Below, piece after piece: positions 25,090 to 33,936 of a DNA stretch of 64,000 bases. The first letter of the stretch is position 1; each line of letters opens with the position of its first letter. Source of the stretch: a bacterium (GTDB lineage: Bacteria; Spirochaetota; Leptospiria; Leptospirales; Leptonemataceae); NCBI GenBank assembly GCA_024742665.1, contig JANSYA010000001.1, forward strand, positions 1,123,501-1,187,500, read 5' to 3'. The translations under genes were made by a program, and so were the position numbers. The notes beneath the pieces are model-generated. The model was given only the letters and a program-made list of their open reading frames with translations, was not told where the DNA came from and made no database searches.

Positions 25090-27534
25090 ATGTTGGAATT
25101 CATTCGAAGACTGCGCGCAGGCGCGCTGATTACGCTCTCTGCGACTATGATCGCAACGTCGGCGACGGTCGTGAGCTTCGTTGCGCTGGCGCCCGCGACT
25201 CCGCTGCATGCGCAGGAGGGCGACGATTCGGAAATTCCGGACGATGCCGATAGCGCGGGCGACGGCGAAAGCGAAGACGATATCGTGATCGAAGCGGAAG
25301 GCGAAAACAGCGAAGCGTACATTCGGCGCAAGGCTCCGGGCGTCGTCAAATCCGGCGCGCCTTTAATGGATACGCCTCAGTCCGTGCAGATTATTCCGAA
25401 GCAGGTCATTCGCGATCAGCAGGCCCGCACCCTCGAAGAGGCCGCCCGCAACGTGAGTAACGTCGGCAACGCGACGGGCCTGACTACCGGCGATACTCTC
25501 AGCATTCGCGGTTTTCAGACTTCGCTCTTTTTGATCGATGGTTTGCCGAATCTTACCGGCACGCTGGGTTTCGCTCCGCGCGAATTGACCCAGTTCAGCC
25601 GGATCGAAGTTTTGAAGGGACCCTCTTCGGTTCTATTCGGTGCGATCGAGCCGGGCGGAGCCCTGAACCTGGTGACGAAAAAGCCGCTCGGCGATCCGTA
25701 CTACGAAGCGGAGCTTTCGCATGGTCGCTGGAACAATAACGCCGCGACGGTGGATTTGACCGGTCCCCTCAACGAAGACCGAACGGTACTCTATCGGATC
25801 ATTGGAACGTATCGCAAATCGGACAGCTTCCGGGACGAAGTCGAAACTGAGCGCGGATTTGTCGCGCCGGCTCTCACCTGGCTGATTACGCCCGATACGA
25901 CCGTATCGTTCTTCGGACACTACCAAAAAGACGTGGCGCGTCCGGACCGCGGCATCCCGCCCGTGCGCGATCCTCTGGTGAGCTCGCAGCGCAGCTTCTA
26001 TGAACAGAGCGTGGCGGGCGCGCCGCTGATTTTACAGCAGGCCTTCCCGTCCAAAGAGCTGTTTCCCCTGGAGTTTAAGCTGGAAGAGCGGCTGCCCGAC
26101 GAACGTTATTTCGGCAACCGTGAGCAAAAAAATGAGAACCGCCAGGCTATCGGCAGCGGCGGCTTCGAGTGGGAAACCGTCTTCGGCGATTGGACCTTTC
26201 GCAATCGCACTCGCGGCGAAAGCTCTTCGACCTTCGACCAGCGCACGCGCATCAGCTCGGTCGACACCGACAATCGGACCATCGGCCGCGCTTACGAAGA
26301 ACGCAACTGGTATCTTTCGAGCTACACGACGCAATTCACCCTCGACGGCGAATTCAAGACCGGCAATATTACGCATCGCCCGTACGTGGGCGTGGATTTT
26401 ACCCACGCGTACCTCGACGTGGGGATTTACGATCAGTACACCGACGCCGGTTCGAAAGATCTGTTCTTAACGGACGCTGAAAAAGCCTTTGTCGACAACG
26501 GCTTCGCGGCGGGGCCGAATGTGCTGCTCGCGTCGCAGTTTGATCCGGCCTTCGATCTCGGGACCGTTTTCCCGATCCCGACGGAGCTGAGCGCCTGGAT
26601 CAATACGATCGGTCTATTCGGACGCTATCAGATTTCCTTCGGCGATAAGCTGCACTTATTGGCCGGCGCGCGCTACGATCGCGTGCGGGGCTTCGGCCGC
26701 GATCGCACCTATCATCTGCGCGAGAATCTGTTTTTCGTGCCGCAGATTACGCCGACGCTTTTTACGCGTCCGAAACGCATCGCCATTCACGCCGACAGCG
26801 TCAGCCCCCAGGGCGGCGCGGTGTATCGAATCATCAAGCAGGTTTCGATCTTCGCCAACGCTTCGCGAGCCTTTAACCAGGACTTTCGCGTGCTTTTGAT
26901 TAACGGCCTGACGCCGAAGCCGATCATTTCGAACGGTTACGAAGGCGGCTTTAAGTTCGAGCTCTTCGATGAAAAACTCTCCGCGACTCTGGCCGGCTTT
27001 GAAATTCGCAAGACCAACACGGTCGTCGCCGATCCGCTCAACATCGGTCGATTGATTCAGTCTGGCGAGCAAACTCACAGGGGCTTCGAAGCCGATATTC
27101 TGGCCACGCCGGTGCAGGGCTGGAATCTGATCGCGGCCTACGGTTATCTCGACGCGAAGCTGACGAAAGACGATACGCGCGACGCGACGACGGGCCGCAA
27201 AATTCTGGAAGGCAATCGTCCGGCCCTCGTTCCGGAGCACAACGCCAGCGTGTGGGCCGTCTACGAACTACAGTCGGGATTTTTGCGCGGCCTGGGCCTG
27301 GGCATGGGCGCCTACTATAATTCGGAGCGCTTCGCGACTTCGGAAAACGACCTGGTGCTCCCGCAGTACACGATCGCCAACGGTCTGGTGTACTATAAGC
27401 GCGATAACTACAAGCTATCGGTTACAGTGAAGAATATTTATAATCAGCGCTATATCGAAAGCGCCACGACGAAGCTGCAACTCAAGCCGGGCCGTCCTTT
27501 CGAAGCGATCGTCGCTTTCAATATGAGTTTGTAA
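25090..27534 (+). CDS. TonB-dependent siderophore receptor
   Basis: Outer-membrane ferric-siderophore receptor of 814 residues. A signal peptide ends near residue 41 (LHAQEG), followed by an acidic linker and a possible TonB box (DDIVIEAEG). The plug domain (about 75-230) includes MDTPQSVQIIPKQVIRDQ, LSIRGFQTSLFLIDG and RIEVLKGPSSVLFGAIEPGG. The 22-strand barrel runs to the C-terminus, which ends in the expected aromatic/hydrophobic strand (FEAIVAFNMSL). This is the FhuA/FoxA/RhtA branch that takes hydroxamate siderophores. The partners are TonB-ExbB-ExbD at 9.2-10.9 kb. Confidence 0.96.
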   Translation: MLEFIRRLRAGALITLSATMIATSATVVSFVALAPATPLHAQEGDDSEIPDDADSAGDGESEDDIVIEAEGENSEAYIRRKAPGVVKSGAPLMDTPQSVQIIPKQVIRDQQARTLEEAARNVSNVGNATGLTTGDTLSIRGFQTSLFLIDGLPNLTGTLGFAPRELTQFSRIEVLKGPSSVLFGAIEPGGALNLVTKKPLGDPYYEAELSHGRWNNNAATVDLTGPLNEDRTVLYRIIGTYRKSDSFRDEVETERGFVAPALTWLITPDTTVSFFGHYQKDVARPDRGIPPVRDPLVSSQRSFYEQSVAGAPLILQQAFPSKELFPLEFKLEERLPDERYFGNREQKNENRQAIGSGGFEWETVFGDWTFRNRTRGESSSTFDQRTRISSVDTDNRTIGRAYEERNWYLSSYTTQFTLDGEFKTGNITHRPYVGVDFTHAYLDVGIYDQYTDAGSKDLFLTDAEKAFVDNGFAAGPNVLLASQFDPAFDLGTVFPIPTELSAWINTIGLFGRYQISFGDKLHLLAGARYDRVRGFGRDRTYHLRENLFFVPQITPTLFTRPKRIAIHADSVSPQGGAVYRIIKQVSIFANASRAFNQDFRVLLINGLTPKPIISNGYEGGFKFELFDEKLSATLAGFEIRKTNTVVADPLNIGRLIQSGEQTHRGFEADILATPVQGWNLIAAYGYLDAKLTKDDTRDATTGRKILEGNRPALVPEHNASVWAVYELQSGFLRGLGLGMGAYYNSERFATSENDLVLPQYTIANGLVYYKRDNYKLSVTVKNIYNQRYIESATTKLQLKPGRPFEAIVAFNMSL

Positions 27535-27573
27535 GCAAGCTGCTGCACGCCGGCTATCGCCGGGCGCGGCGGC

Positions 27574-27615
27574 GTTTCGGTTCTAAAATATGGCGGGCAA
27601 TTTTAGAGCCGAAAC
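27574..27615 (+). terminator. Long inverted repeat after receptor gene
   Basis: GTTTCGG-T-TCTAAAAT pairs with ATTTTAGA-G-CCGAAAC around a ~10-base loop, giving a 16-bp stem with a single G-T wobble. It lies 40 bp after the receptor stop and ends 6 bp before the next ATG. It is probably a transcription terminator, although it lacks a clean U-tract. It may also act as an attenuator-like leader for the following gene. Confidence 0.45.
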
Positions 27616-27621
27616 CTTTCA

Positions 27622-28749
27622 ATGGATCGTATGACCCTTTTTCGTCGAACGATCCCGATGATTCAGCGCGGGCTCGCCCTGGCGCTGCTGATTCTGATCA
27701 GCTTGCCGGCCTGTTTTACCGGAACGGTTCAGGAAGATTTCTGGGAGCCCGATCCGGTCGGACTGGAGCCGGTCGAGTTCGCAATCGGCGACGTCCTGGA
27801 CGTGTCCGTCGATCCCGCCGATGGACGCCTCTTCATTCGAGCTCGAATTCTGAATCCATCAGATGCTTCTGGAGATTCCGGAATCCGGCTTTATTGTCCG
27901 GAGCCGCCGCGCGCCCTGGCCGGCGACGATGACGATGCGTCGCGTTTGCCCGGTGCGCGAGTGCGGCTCAGCGCGCCGGAAGTCTGTTTTCGCGAGGTCG
28001 CGCCGGGGAGTCTCGAACCTCTGCGCGGTCTGCCGTTCGGCGACGAATCCCGCCGCTATTTTCCGGACCTCGGTCTTGCGATCGATTTGAATTTTCCGCA
28101 GGCTCCGGCGCGGATTTTTCGCATCGCCGGGGCCTTTGATCCGCAGCCCTTTCGCCGGGACGTCGCTATCGAAGTTTATCTCCGGAGCTTCTCGAACTAT
28201 GATCGCAACCAGCTGTTTCTCGTAGCCCGGGAGAGCGGCGAGTACTTGCGATTGAAGATTGAACGCGAAGACGAGCTCTGGCGCGTCGTCGAACGCGGCG
28301 CCGGCTTTTACGGCGATGATTTCGATCGCAAGGATCTGGAGCGGCAGCCGGTTTCGCGCCTTGCGCCGGGCGCGGTCGTCGTCGTGCGAAAAAAGAACCT
28401 GATCGATGGCGATGCGAGCGGAGAATATCGCGAGACTGCCGGTGTGTACGCCGCCCTGGCGGAGCAACCCGCGATCTACAATAGCCTGGCCAGACGATGG
28501 CGCGTGAGCGACTCGCCGCCGCCGGTGATCGACGTGCATCTGGTTTCGAGCGTCGATTATGAGTCTCGCTTTTATCCCGGGAATTTGTTTCTGAACGTGC
28601 TGGCGATTCCGCTCTTTCCCCTGGCGGTCGTGGCCGACATCGTGTTTATTCCGATCTACGTAACGAGCGCGGTCTGTCTGGTGGACGAAGGCCTGTCGGA
28701 GGCGGCCGGAGCCGGGGCGGACAATCTGCTGCGGGGCTGCCTGAACTAA
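27622..28749 (+). CDS. Putative lipoprotein of unknown function
   Basis: A 375-residue exported protein. The signal peptide ends in a lipobox-like LPAC (Cys about residue 31), and the rest is mostly beta-rich and soluble. Near residues 320-350 a hydrophobic stretch (NVLAIPLFPLAVVADIVFIPIYVTSAVC) is followed by a short polar tail; YceK/DUF1375-type small lipoproteins show a similar pattern, but the whole protein is not recognised. Several starts are possible (27622, 27631, 27658). The hairpin just upstream leaves little room for a ribosome binding site before the first, so a downstream ATG may be used. Confidence 0.65.
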   Translation: MDRMTLFRRTIPMIQRGLALALLILISLPACFTGTVQEDFWEPDPVGLEPVEFAIGDVLDVSVDPADGRLFIRARILNPSDASGDSGIRLYCPEPPRALAGDDDDASRLPGARVRLSAPEVCFREVAPGSLEPLRGLPFGDESRRYFPDLGLAIDLNFPQAPARIFRIAGAFDPQPFRRDVAIEVYLRSFSNYDRNQLFLVARESGEYLRLKIEREDELWRVVERGAGFYGDDFDRKDLERQPVSRLAPGAVVVVRKKNLIDGDASGEYRETAGVYAALAEQPAIYNSLARRWRVSDSPPPVIDVHLVSSVDYESRFYPGNLFLNVLAIPLFPLAVVADIVFIPIYVTSAVCLVDEGLSEAAGAGADNLLRGCLN

Positions 28750-28798
28750 CAGGCGGCGTCGGGCCGGGCGTTCGAAGCGCGGGGAGGGCGGCGGTTTT

Positions 28799-30364
28799 GT
28801 GCGATCGGCGGCCCGGGGCTTCGAAAAACTTTGCGCGTCACGAGGTCATCCTGCGTCTAATTCACGTATGCAATCTTTTGTTCGTCGTCGCATTTGGAAA
28901 TCAGATCCCGGCCGGACCCGCGGTCGCGTTTCAGTTCGCGGCAGCGGTTCCCGTCCGGGACGCCGCGCGGCCCTCGCGGCCCTGCTGATTGGAACTGTGG
29001 TTTCGGCCGGCATTCTGGCCGGTCCCGCCGCGAGCCGTCTCACCAACAAAGCTCCGGGACAGCGCGCGCCGGACGGCGTCCAGTCGGTCGCGGCCCGCAG
29101 CGTGGGCTTAAAGGTCAATCGTGCGAGTCGCCGGGCGGTCGTAAAACTCTTTCGCGATCACTATGTTCCGTACGGCACGGTTGCCAACGCCTGGACCGGC
29201 AACAAACGGCTTTGCCAGGTCGGCAACAACAGCAAGGCCTACGATGCGGCGACCCTCAAGAATCTGAAGTACTATCGTGCGATGGCGGGTGTCTCCGCCG
29301 ACGTCAGCTTCTCCGAGAAGTACAATCAGCCCGCGCGCGCCGCCGCTCTGATTATGGAAGCGAAAGGCGATCTGAGCCATGGCCCGCCGAAGAGCTGGCC
29401 GTGCTATAGCGCCGCCGGCAAGAAGGGCGCGGGTTCGTCGAATTTGTGTCTGGGCTGCGTCGGCCCGGATGCGATTGACGCGTACGTGCGCGACAGCGGA
29501 GTCAAAGGCGTCGGACACCGGGTGTGGGCGCTCCATCCCCGACAAAAAGTTCTGGGCAACGGCAGCAGCAAACGCGCGCACGCGCTGTACGTTTTCGGCG
29601 ACTGGCGTTCCGAAGAAGAAGTCAAGAATATCAAGAGCGTCTCCTGGCCGCCGTCCGGCTACGTGCCCTATCGTTTTGGTTTCGATTCCGGCTATCCGTG
29701 GTCCTTTCAGCGGCACCAGGGCAAGGCGGATCATAGCGCCGCTACCGTGCGCATGACTCGCGGCGGCAAGCCCGTAAGCGTGCGTATCGAAAAGGGCAAT
29801 CGCGGCATTCTGGTCTGGTATCCCACGGGGCTGCCGCGGGCGACGCACAAGAACGAATACAATCGCCCGGAGAAAGACGTGCCGATCGACGTGGTTGTTT
29901 CGAATCTGAAAGTGGACGGCAAATCGATCAGTATACGCTATCAGGTGACCTTCATCGATCCGGAATCCGACGGCGATAGCGACAGCGATTTTTATGATCA
30001 CGACGATGCGAATCCCGTTCCGATCGATCCGAAGCTGAATCCTGAGCTGCTGCGAAAATCGTACGACGGCGACGCAAAGGCGGTGCGAGATCTACTGCGC
30101 CGTGGAGCCGATCCGAACGCGCGCTATCGCGGCGCCTGGACGGCGATGATGTACGCGGCCTGGTTCGGTCACAAAGACGTCGTTGCCGCGCTGCTCGATG
30201 CGAGGGCGGACGCCGGTCTGAAATACAAAGGCTGGAACGCGGCGGGCTTTGCGAAGCATCGCAAACACGACAAGATCGTTCAACTCATTGAAATTCGCAC
30301 GAAAGAGCGCGCGAGCGTGCCGGCCGTCCGCGAGCGCGGCGGCGCGATACCGATCGCGCCGTGA
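28799..30364 (+). CDS. CAP (SCP/PR1)-like domain protein with C-terminal ankyrin repeats
   Basis: A 521-residue, probably exported or membrane-anchored protein. A basic N-terminus leads to a hydrophobic segment (AALAALLIGTVVSAGILAG, about 58-76). A CAP/SCP-like region follows (about 155-265), with YYRAMAGVSADVSFSEKYN, a GDLSHGPP histidine block and GVGHRVWALHPRQKVLG. After a beta-rich middle and an acidic DSDSDFYDHDD linker, the last ~110 residues contain two or three ankyrin repeats (KAVRDLLRRGADPNARY, GHKDVVAALLDARAD). The start is uncertain: GTG 28799 or ATG 28868; the second still leaves a full signal anchor. The function is unknown. Confidence 0.75.
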   Translation: MRSAARGFEKLCASRGHPASNSRMQSFVRRRIWKSDPGRTRGRVSVRGSGSRPGRRAALAALLIGTVVSAGILAGPAASRLTNKAPGQRAPDGVQSVAARSVGLKVNRASRRAVVKLFRDHYVPYGTVANAWTGNKRLCQVGNNSKAYDAATLKNLKYYRAMAGVSADVSFSEKYNQPARAAALIMEAKGDLSHGPPKSWPCYSAAGKKGAGSSNLCLGCVGPDAIDAYVRDSGVKGVGHRVWALHPRQKVLGNGSSKRAHALYVFGDWRSEEEVKNIKSVSWPPSGYVPYRFGFDSGYPWSFQRHQGKADHSAATVRMTRGGKPVSVRIEKGNRGILVWYPTGLPRATHKNEYNRPEKDVPIDVVVSNLKVDGKSISIRYQVTFIDPESDGDSDSDFYDHDDANPVPIDPKLNPELLRKSYDGDAKAVRDLLRRGADPNARYRGAWTAMMYAAWFGHKDVVAALLDARADAGLKYKGWNAAGFAKHRKHDKIVQLIEIRTKERASVPAVRERGGAIPIAP

Positions 30365-30436
30365 GTTGGTGCGTTCTGATCGACGATTGAATTCGAGGAT
30401 CAAAAAGAACCCGCCGGCCTTTCACTGACGCGTACG

Positions 30437-30467
30437 AAAAAAGCCCGCCAGCAAAAGCTGACGGGCT
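30437..30467 (-). terminator. Rho-independent terminator of the SGNH hydrolase gene
   Basis: On the minus strand, AGCCCGTCAGC and GCTGGCGGGCT form an 11-bp stem with one mismatch and a TTTT loop, followed by a run of six T. It lies 60-90 bp beyond the hydrolase stop. It also separates that gene from the convergent CAP-ankyrin gene. Confidence 0.88.
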
Positions 30468-30528
30468 CGGAGACTCACACTTACTCGCACACTTCAGAGC
30501 GAGGCGTGAGTCGAATTGTCGAATCGAC

Positions 30529-31239
30529 TTACTGATTCTGTTCGATGCCGCCCGCGACCATTGCGGCCCAGACGGTGTCGCCGAGAATGCGGCTGCCTTT
30601 CGTGGTCGGGTGAATATTGTCGAAGATCACCGTTCCGGACTGGCCGCGAAATACCGTGGTCAGATCGACGAAAGTGCAATCCGCCGGCGCATCTTCGCAG
30701 ATGTCCCGCAGGCCTTCGACGCCGACTGCCAGAGCGGCGTTCAGACGAGCGTTGCTGCCGGGCAGTTCATAGTATCCCTGCCAGACTACGTCCTGCACGC
30801 CGTCGCGCCACATGCGATTTAACAGCACCGCGCCGATATCCCAGGCGGTTTGCAGAATCGCCAGACACTCCGCTCCGACCTGCGAAGGGCTGTTGGCCGC
30901 GCACGCGTCCTGGCCGCCCTGCAGCACGTTGTTTCCGCCGCCGTCCATAATAATGGTGCGTACGGATCCTTCGCGTTTGGCGCGAGTGTACTGATCGGAA
31001 ATACCGCTCATTTGAGCGCCGGACGTCGCATAGCCGCGCGAGTTTTCGCCCGCGTTGCGCGCGATTTGCAGTTTCTCTTCGCCGTTTAGAGCGAAGATCG
31101 AGTCGCCGATGATGACCAGCTGGTTGTTCTTCGGCAGACCTGGAACGTCAGGGTTCCGGCTGAAGCAGTGGAACATACTGGCAGCGGCGAACAACGCCAC
31201 CGCGGTTAGAATGGTTTTTTTTCGCAACATTTGAAACAC
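30529..31239 (-). CDS. SGNH/GDSL-family hydrolase, putative lipoprotein
   Basis: A 236-residue secreted esterase/lipase-like protein. The signal peptide ends at a possible lipid-modified Cys (SMFHC, about residue 25). SGNH blocks in order are block I IIGDSIFAL with the catalytic Ser, the oxyanion Gly in the middle, block III DGGGNNVL with Asn, and block V DNIHPTTKG with the catalytic Asp and His. The substrate is not predictable. Translation may start at 31239 or at the second Met (31230). A strong terminator follows. Confidence 0.88.
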   Translation of the reverse strand: MFQMLRKKTILTAVALFAAASMFHCFSRNPDVPGLPKNNQLVIIGDSIFALNGEEKLQIARNAGENSRGYATSGAQMSGISDQYTRAKREGSVRTIIMDGGGNNVLQGGQDACAANSPSQVGAECLAILQTAWDIGAVLLNRMWRDGVQDVVWQGYYELPGSNARLNAALAVGVEGLRDICEDAPADCTFVDLTTVFRGQSGTVIFDNIHPTTKGSRILGDTVWAAMVAGGIEQNQ

Positions 31240-31604
31240 ATCTCCTGAGATGATCTTAATCTTTTGGTTTCACCGTGACCGCTGGGCTCAGGAGCGCTGC
31301 GGCTGAGGTTTGTATCCCGCCATCTCGATCGGGAATACGGGCAGGACTCTAACGCCATTCGATATTTCGGACAAGGCACGAATTGATGAAATCAGAGATT
31401 CATCAGCCGGCATCAGAGATGAGCAAGCCGCGTATCAGACAATGACCTGCCGGTGTTTCAGGCAGGGGTATCGCTGCATGCTGCGAGTCCGAGAAGGATA
31501 GATTCGACGGAATCGCCCGTCAAAAAAGCTTGCGCGCGCCCGGGGCGTATGTATTTGCTGGAGGGCGACTTGATATCAATCAGGTGTAGCTTCCGGAGGC
31601 CTGA
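31240..31604. other. 365 bp intergenic region, no gene recognised
   Basis: Lies between the divergent SGNH hydrolase and reductase genes, so promoters for both must be here. A small frame at 31310-31501 has no recognisable sequence, ribosome binding site or family resemblance. The local short inverted repeat CCTGCC/GGCAGG near 31448-31467 is not conclusive. Confidence 0.5.
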
Positions 31605-32711
31605 TTGAAAACTTTCCTGCGCGCGGCGTGGCGTCGTTTTACCCATTTCGTGGATATGTTCGCGTATCCGCTCAAATTCTCGCATTATGTCGAGTTAATC
31701 AATCCGCTCTGGACCAACCATTCCCTCCAGGCCCGGGTCGAACAGGTTTGGGATGAAACGAAAGACTCGCGGACGATCACTTTGCGGCCGGGGCGGGGCT
31801 GGCGCAGTCATCGGGCCGGACAGCATATCCGGGTCGGCGTGCCGATCGGCGGCATGCGCCACACGCGGACCTATTCGATTTCTTCCGCGCCCGGCGCGCG
31901 TTCCGACTGCATTACAATCACCGTCAAAGCGATTCCCGACGGTCGCGCTTCGCATCATCTGGTGCGCCAGTTAAAGCCGGGAGCCTATGTTCCCATCGGC
32001 GAAGCCCAGGGCGAATTCGTAATTCCCGACGCGATTCCCGTGCATCCGCTGTTTATTACGGCCGGCAGCGGGATTACGCCCGTGATGAGTATGTTGCGCA
32101 ACTACGTCGTCGAATTCGGCGTGCTGCCCGACATCACGCATATCCACTATGCGCCCCACGCCTACGACGTGATCTTCGGCAACGAATTAGAAGAGTTGAA
32201 TCGGGATCAGCCGCACTACAATCTGCACCGGGTGTACACCCGCGAACTGGGCGATACGACTTCGAAAAAGCTGCACTTTCAGGTCTCCCAGCTCGACGAA
32301 TTCTGTCCCGACTGGCGCGAACGCGAAGTCTGGGCCTGCGGGCCGGCGACCTTGTTGGACGCGGTCGAGGCGCATTGGGAAGCAGCGGGACTCCGGCGTC
32401 AGCTGCACACCGAACGCTTTCGCGCGAAACTCGCCGCAACGCCGTCCGATGTCAGCGGAGGCAAGGTTTCGTTCGTCAAGAGCGGCGTGAGCTTCGATAC
32501 TGACGGCATTACGAATCTATTGCGAGTGGCCGAAGACGCGGGCCTGAATCCCGCCCACGGCTGTCGCATGGGAATCTGTCACGGCTGCGATTGCGTGCTG
32601 GTGTCCGGCAGCATTCGCGATTTAAGAACCGGCGCTGTAACCGCCGAACCAGGTGAAATCGTCCAGGTCTGCGTGAGTGCGGCCGTCGGCGATGTTGAGG
32701 TGGAATTATGA
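31605..32711 (+). CDS. Ferredoxin-NAD(P)H reductase (FAD + plant-type 2Fe-2S)
   Basis: A 368-residue flavoprotein that passes electrons from NAD(P)H to the desaturase encoded next. The FAD-binding domain contains RTYSISSAPG. The NAD(P) domain has TAGSGITPVMSMLRN and the CGPATLLDAVE block. The C-terminal 2Fe-2S ferredoxin domain carries CRMGICHGCDC (about residue 320) plus a last Cys in VQVCVSA. The start is TTG at 31605, eight bases after a strong GGAGG. The end overlaps the desaturase ATG by 4 bp. The pairing resembles Rv3230c with DesA3 in mycobacteria. Confidence 0.93.
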   Translation: MKTFLRAAWRRFTHFVDMFAYPLKFSHYVELINPLWTNHSLQARVEQVWDETKDSRTITLRPGRGWRSHRAGQHIRVGVPIGGMRHTRTYSISSAPGARSDCITITVKAIPDGRASHHLVRQLKPGAYVPIGEAQGEFVIPDAIPVHPLFITAGSGITPVMSMLRNYVVEFGVLPDITHIHYAPHAYDVIFGNELEELNRDQPHYNLHRVYTRELGDTTSKKLHFQVSQLDEFCPDWREREVWACGPATLLDAVEAHWEAAGLRRQLHTERFRAKLAATPSDVSGGKVSFVKSGVSFDTDGITNLLRVAEDAGLNPAHGCRMGICHGCDCVLVSGSIRDLRTGAVTAEPGEIVQVCVSAAVGDVEVEL

Positions 32712-33895
32712 ATCAATCAAAGAGCATAGAAACCGCAAAGGCGAAGCCGCAGGCGCAGAGCAATCTGCCGGTTTCGTTGAATTTAGCGGAGATCGAAGAA
32801 TTCGGCCGCGAAGTCGAAGAGATTCGCAACGAAGTGATGGAGAGTCGCGGCGAACGCGACGCGCGCTATATCCGCCGCTTGATCAAAGTCCAGCGTTCCA
32901 TGGCCCTCGGCGGCCGGATCGTGATTTTCGCCAGCCTGGCCTTTCTACCCCAATGGGCCCACGCGGCCGCCGCCTGGATCTATTTCTGGCCGGTGATGAT
33001 TACAGGCGTGCTGATGCTGGCGACCGCGAAGGTCCTGGAGAATATGGAGATCGGCCACAATGTTTCGCACGCCCAGTGGGACTGGATGCGCGATCCGAAT
33101 ATTCAATCCGGCAGCTGGGAATGGGATCATGTCTGCCCTTCCGATCAGTGGAAACATTCGCACAATGTGCGCCACCATACCTGGACCAACGTCTTCGGCA
33201 AAGACGCAGACGTCGGCGGTTACGGTTTATTGCGCATGTTTCCCGAACAAAAGTGGAAACGTTTTAATCTGGGCAATCCCGTCTATGCGGTGCTGCTCGC
33301 AATCTTTTTCGAATGGGGCGTTGCCATACAGGAGCTTGAGCTGGGCCTTGTGTTTAAAGGCAAACGCAAGCTCAAGAAGATGAAGCATCTGCTCAGACGC
33401 ACCGGGGCCAAAATGCTGCGCCAGGTGCTGAAAGACTATGTCTTGTTTCCCGCTCTCGCCGGACCGTTTTTTCTATACGTGATGGCGGCGAACGCCAGCG
33501 CCTGCATCTTACGGAATATCTGGACCTACGTGATTATTTTCTGCGGGCACTTCCCCAAAGACGTCTACGTCTTTACGCGTAAGCAGGTCGAAAACGAAAC
33601 CCGGGCGCACTGGTATGTGCGGCAGCTGCTGGGCAGCTGCAATATCGGCGGCGGCAAACTCTTTCATATTCTGAGCGGCAATCTAAGCCACCAGATCGAA
33701 CATCATATGTTTCCGGATATGCCCAGCAATCGTTATCCGGAAATCGCGCCGCGGGTGAAGGCTTTGTGCGCGCGCTACAAACTGCCGTACAATACGGGAT
33801 CCTTTACCCGCCAGTTCGGCACGGTCGTTCTGCGAATCTTACGCATGACCTTTCCGGGGGGCGGCGCGCCGAAGCTGAAAACGAGCGCGGCCTGA
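32708..33895 (+). CDS. Membrane fatty-acid (acyl-CoA) desaturase
   Basis: A 395-residue integral membrane di-iron desaturase, probably introducing a double bond into acyl-CoA. The three histidine boxes are present: GHNVSH (about residue 116), HSHNVRHH (about 150) and HQIEHHMFP (about 329). Two membrane hairpins flank the first pair of boxes. It is translationally coupled to the preceding reductase (ATGA overlap), its dedicated electron donor. It could remodel membrane fluidity or supply unsaturated acyl groups; a link to siderophore acylation is possible but unsupported. Confidence 0.93.
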   Translation: MNQSKSIETAKAKPQAQSNLPVSLNLAEIEEFGREVEEIRNEVMESRGERDARYIRRLIKVQRSMALGGRIVIFASLAFLPQWAHAAAAWIYFWPVMITGVLMLATAKVLENMEIGHNVSHAQWDWMRDPNIQSGSWEWDHVCPSDQWKHSHNVRHHTWTNVFGKDADVGGYGLLRMFPEQKWKRFNLGNPVYAVLLAIFFEWGVAIQELELGLVFKGKRKLKKMKHLLRRTGAKMLRQVLKDYVLFPALAGPFFLYVMAANASACILRNIWTYVIIFCGHFPKDVYVFTRKQVENETRAHWYVRQLLGSCNIGGGKLFHILSGNLSHQIEHHMFPDMPSNRYPEIAPRVKALCARYKLPYNTGSFTRQFGTVVLRILRMTFPGGGAPKLKTSAA

Positions 33896-33910
33896 GGGCC
33901 GGCGGCCTAA

Positions 33911-33927
33911 CCCGGGGTCTCCCCGGG
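33911..33927. terminator. GC hairpin between convergent genes
   Basis: CCCGGGG-TCT-CCCCGGG forms a 7-bp stem between the ends of the desaturase and the convergent MORN-like gene. There is no U-tract on either strand, so terminator function is uncertain. Confidence 0.3.
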
Positions 33928-33936
33928 GCCGGGGCT

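Noticed and set aside
31310..31501. 63-residue frame upstream of the reductase
   Set aside because: No ribosome binding site, atypical composition, no recognisable family and no coupling to neighbours.
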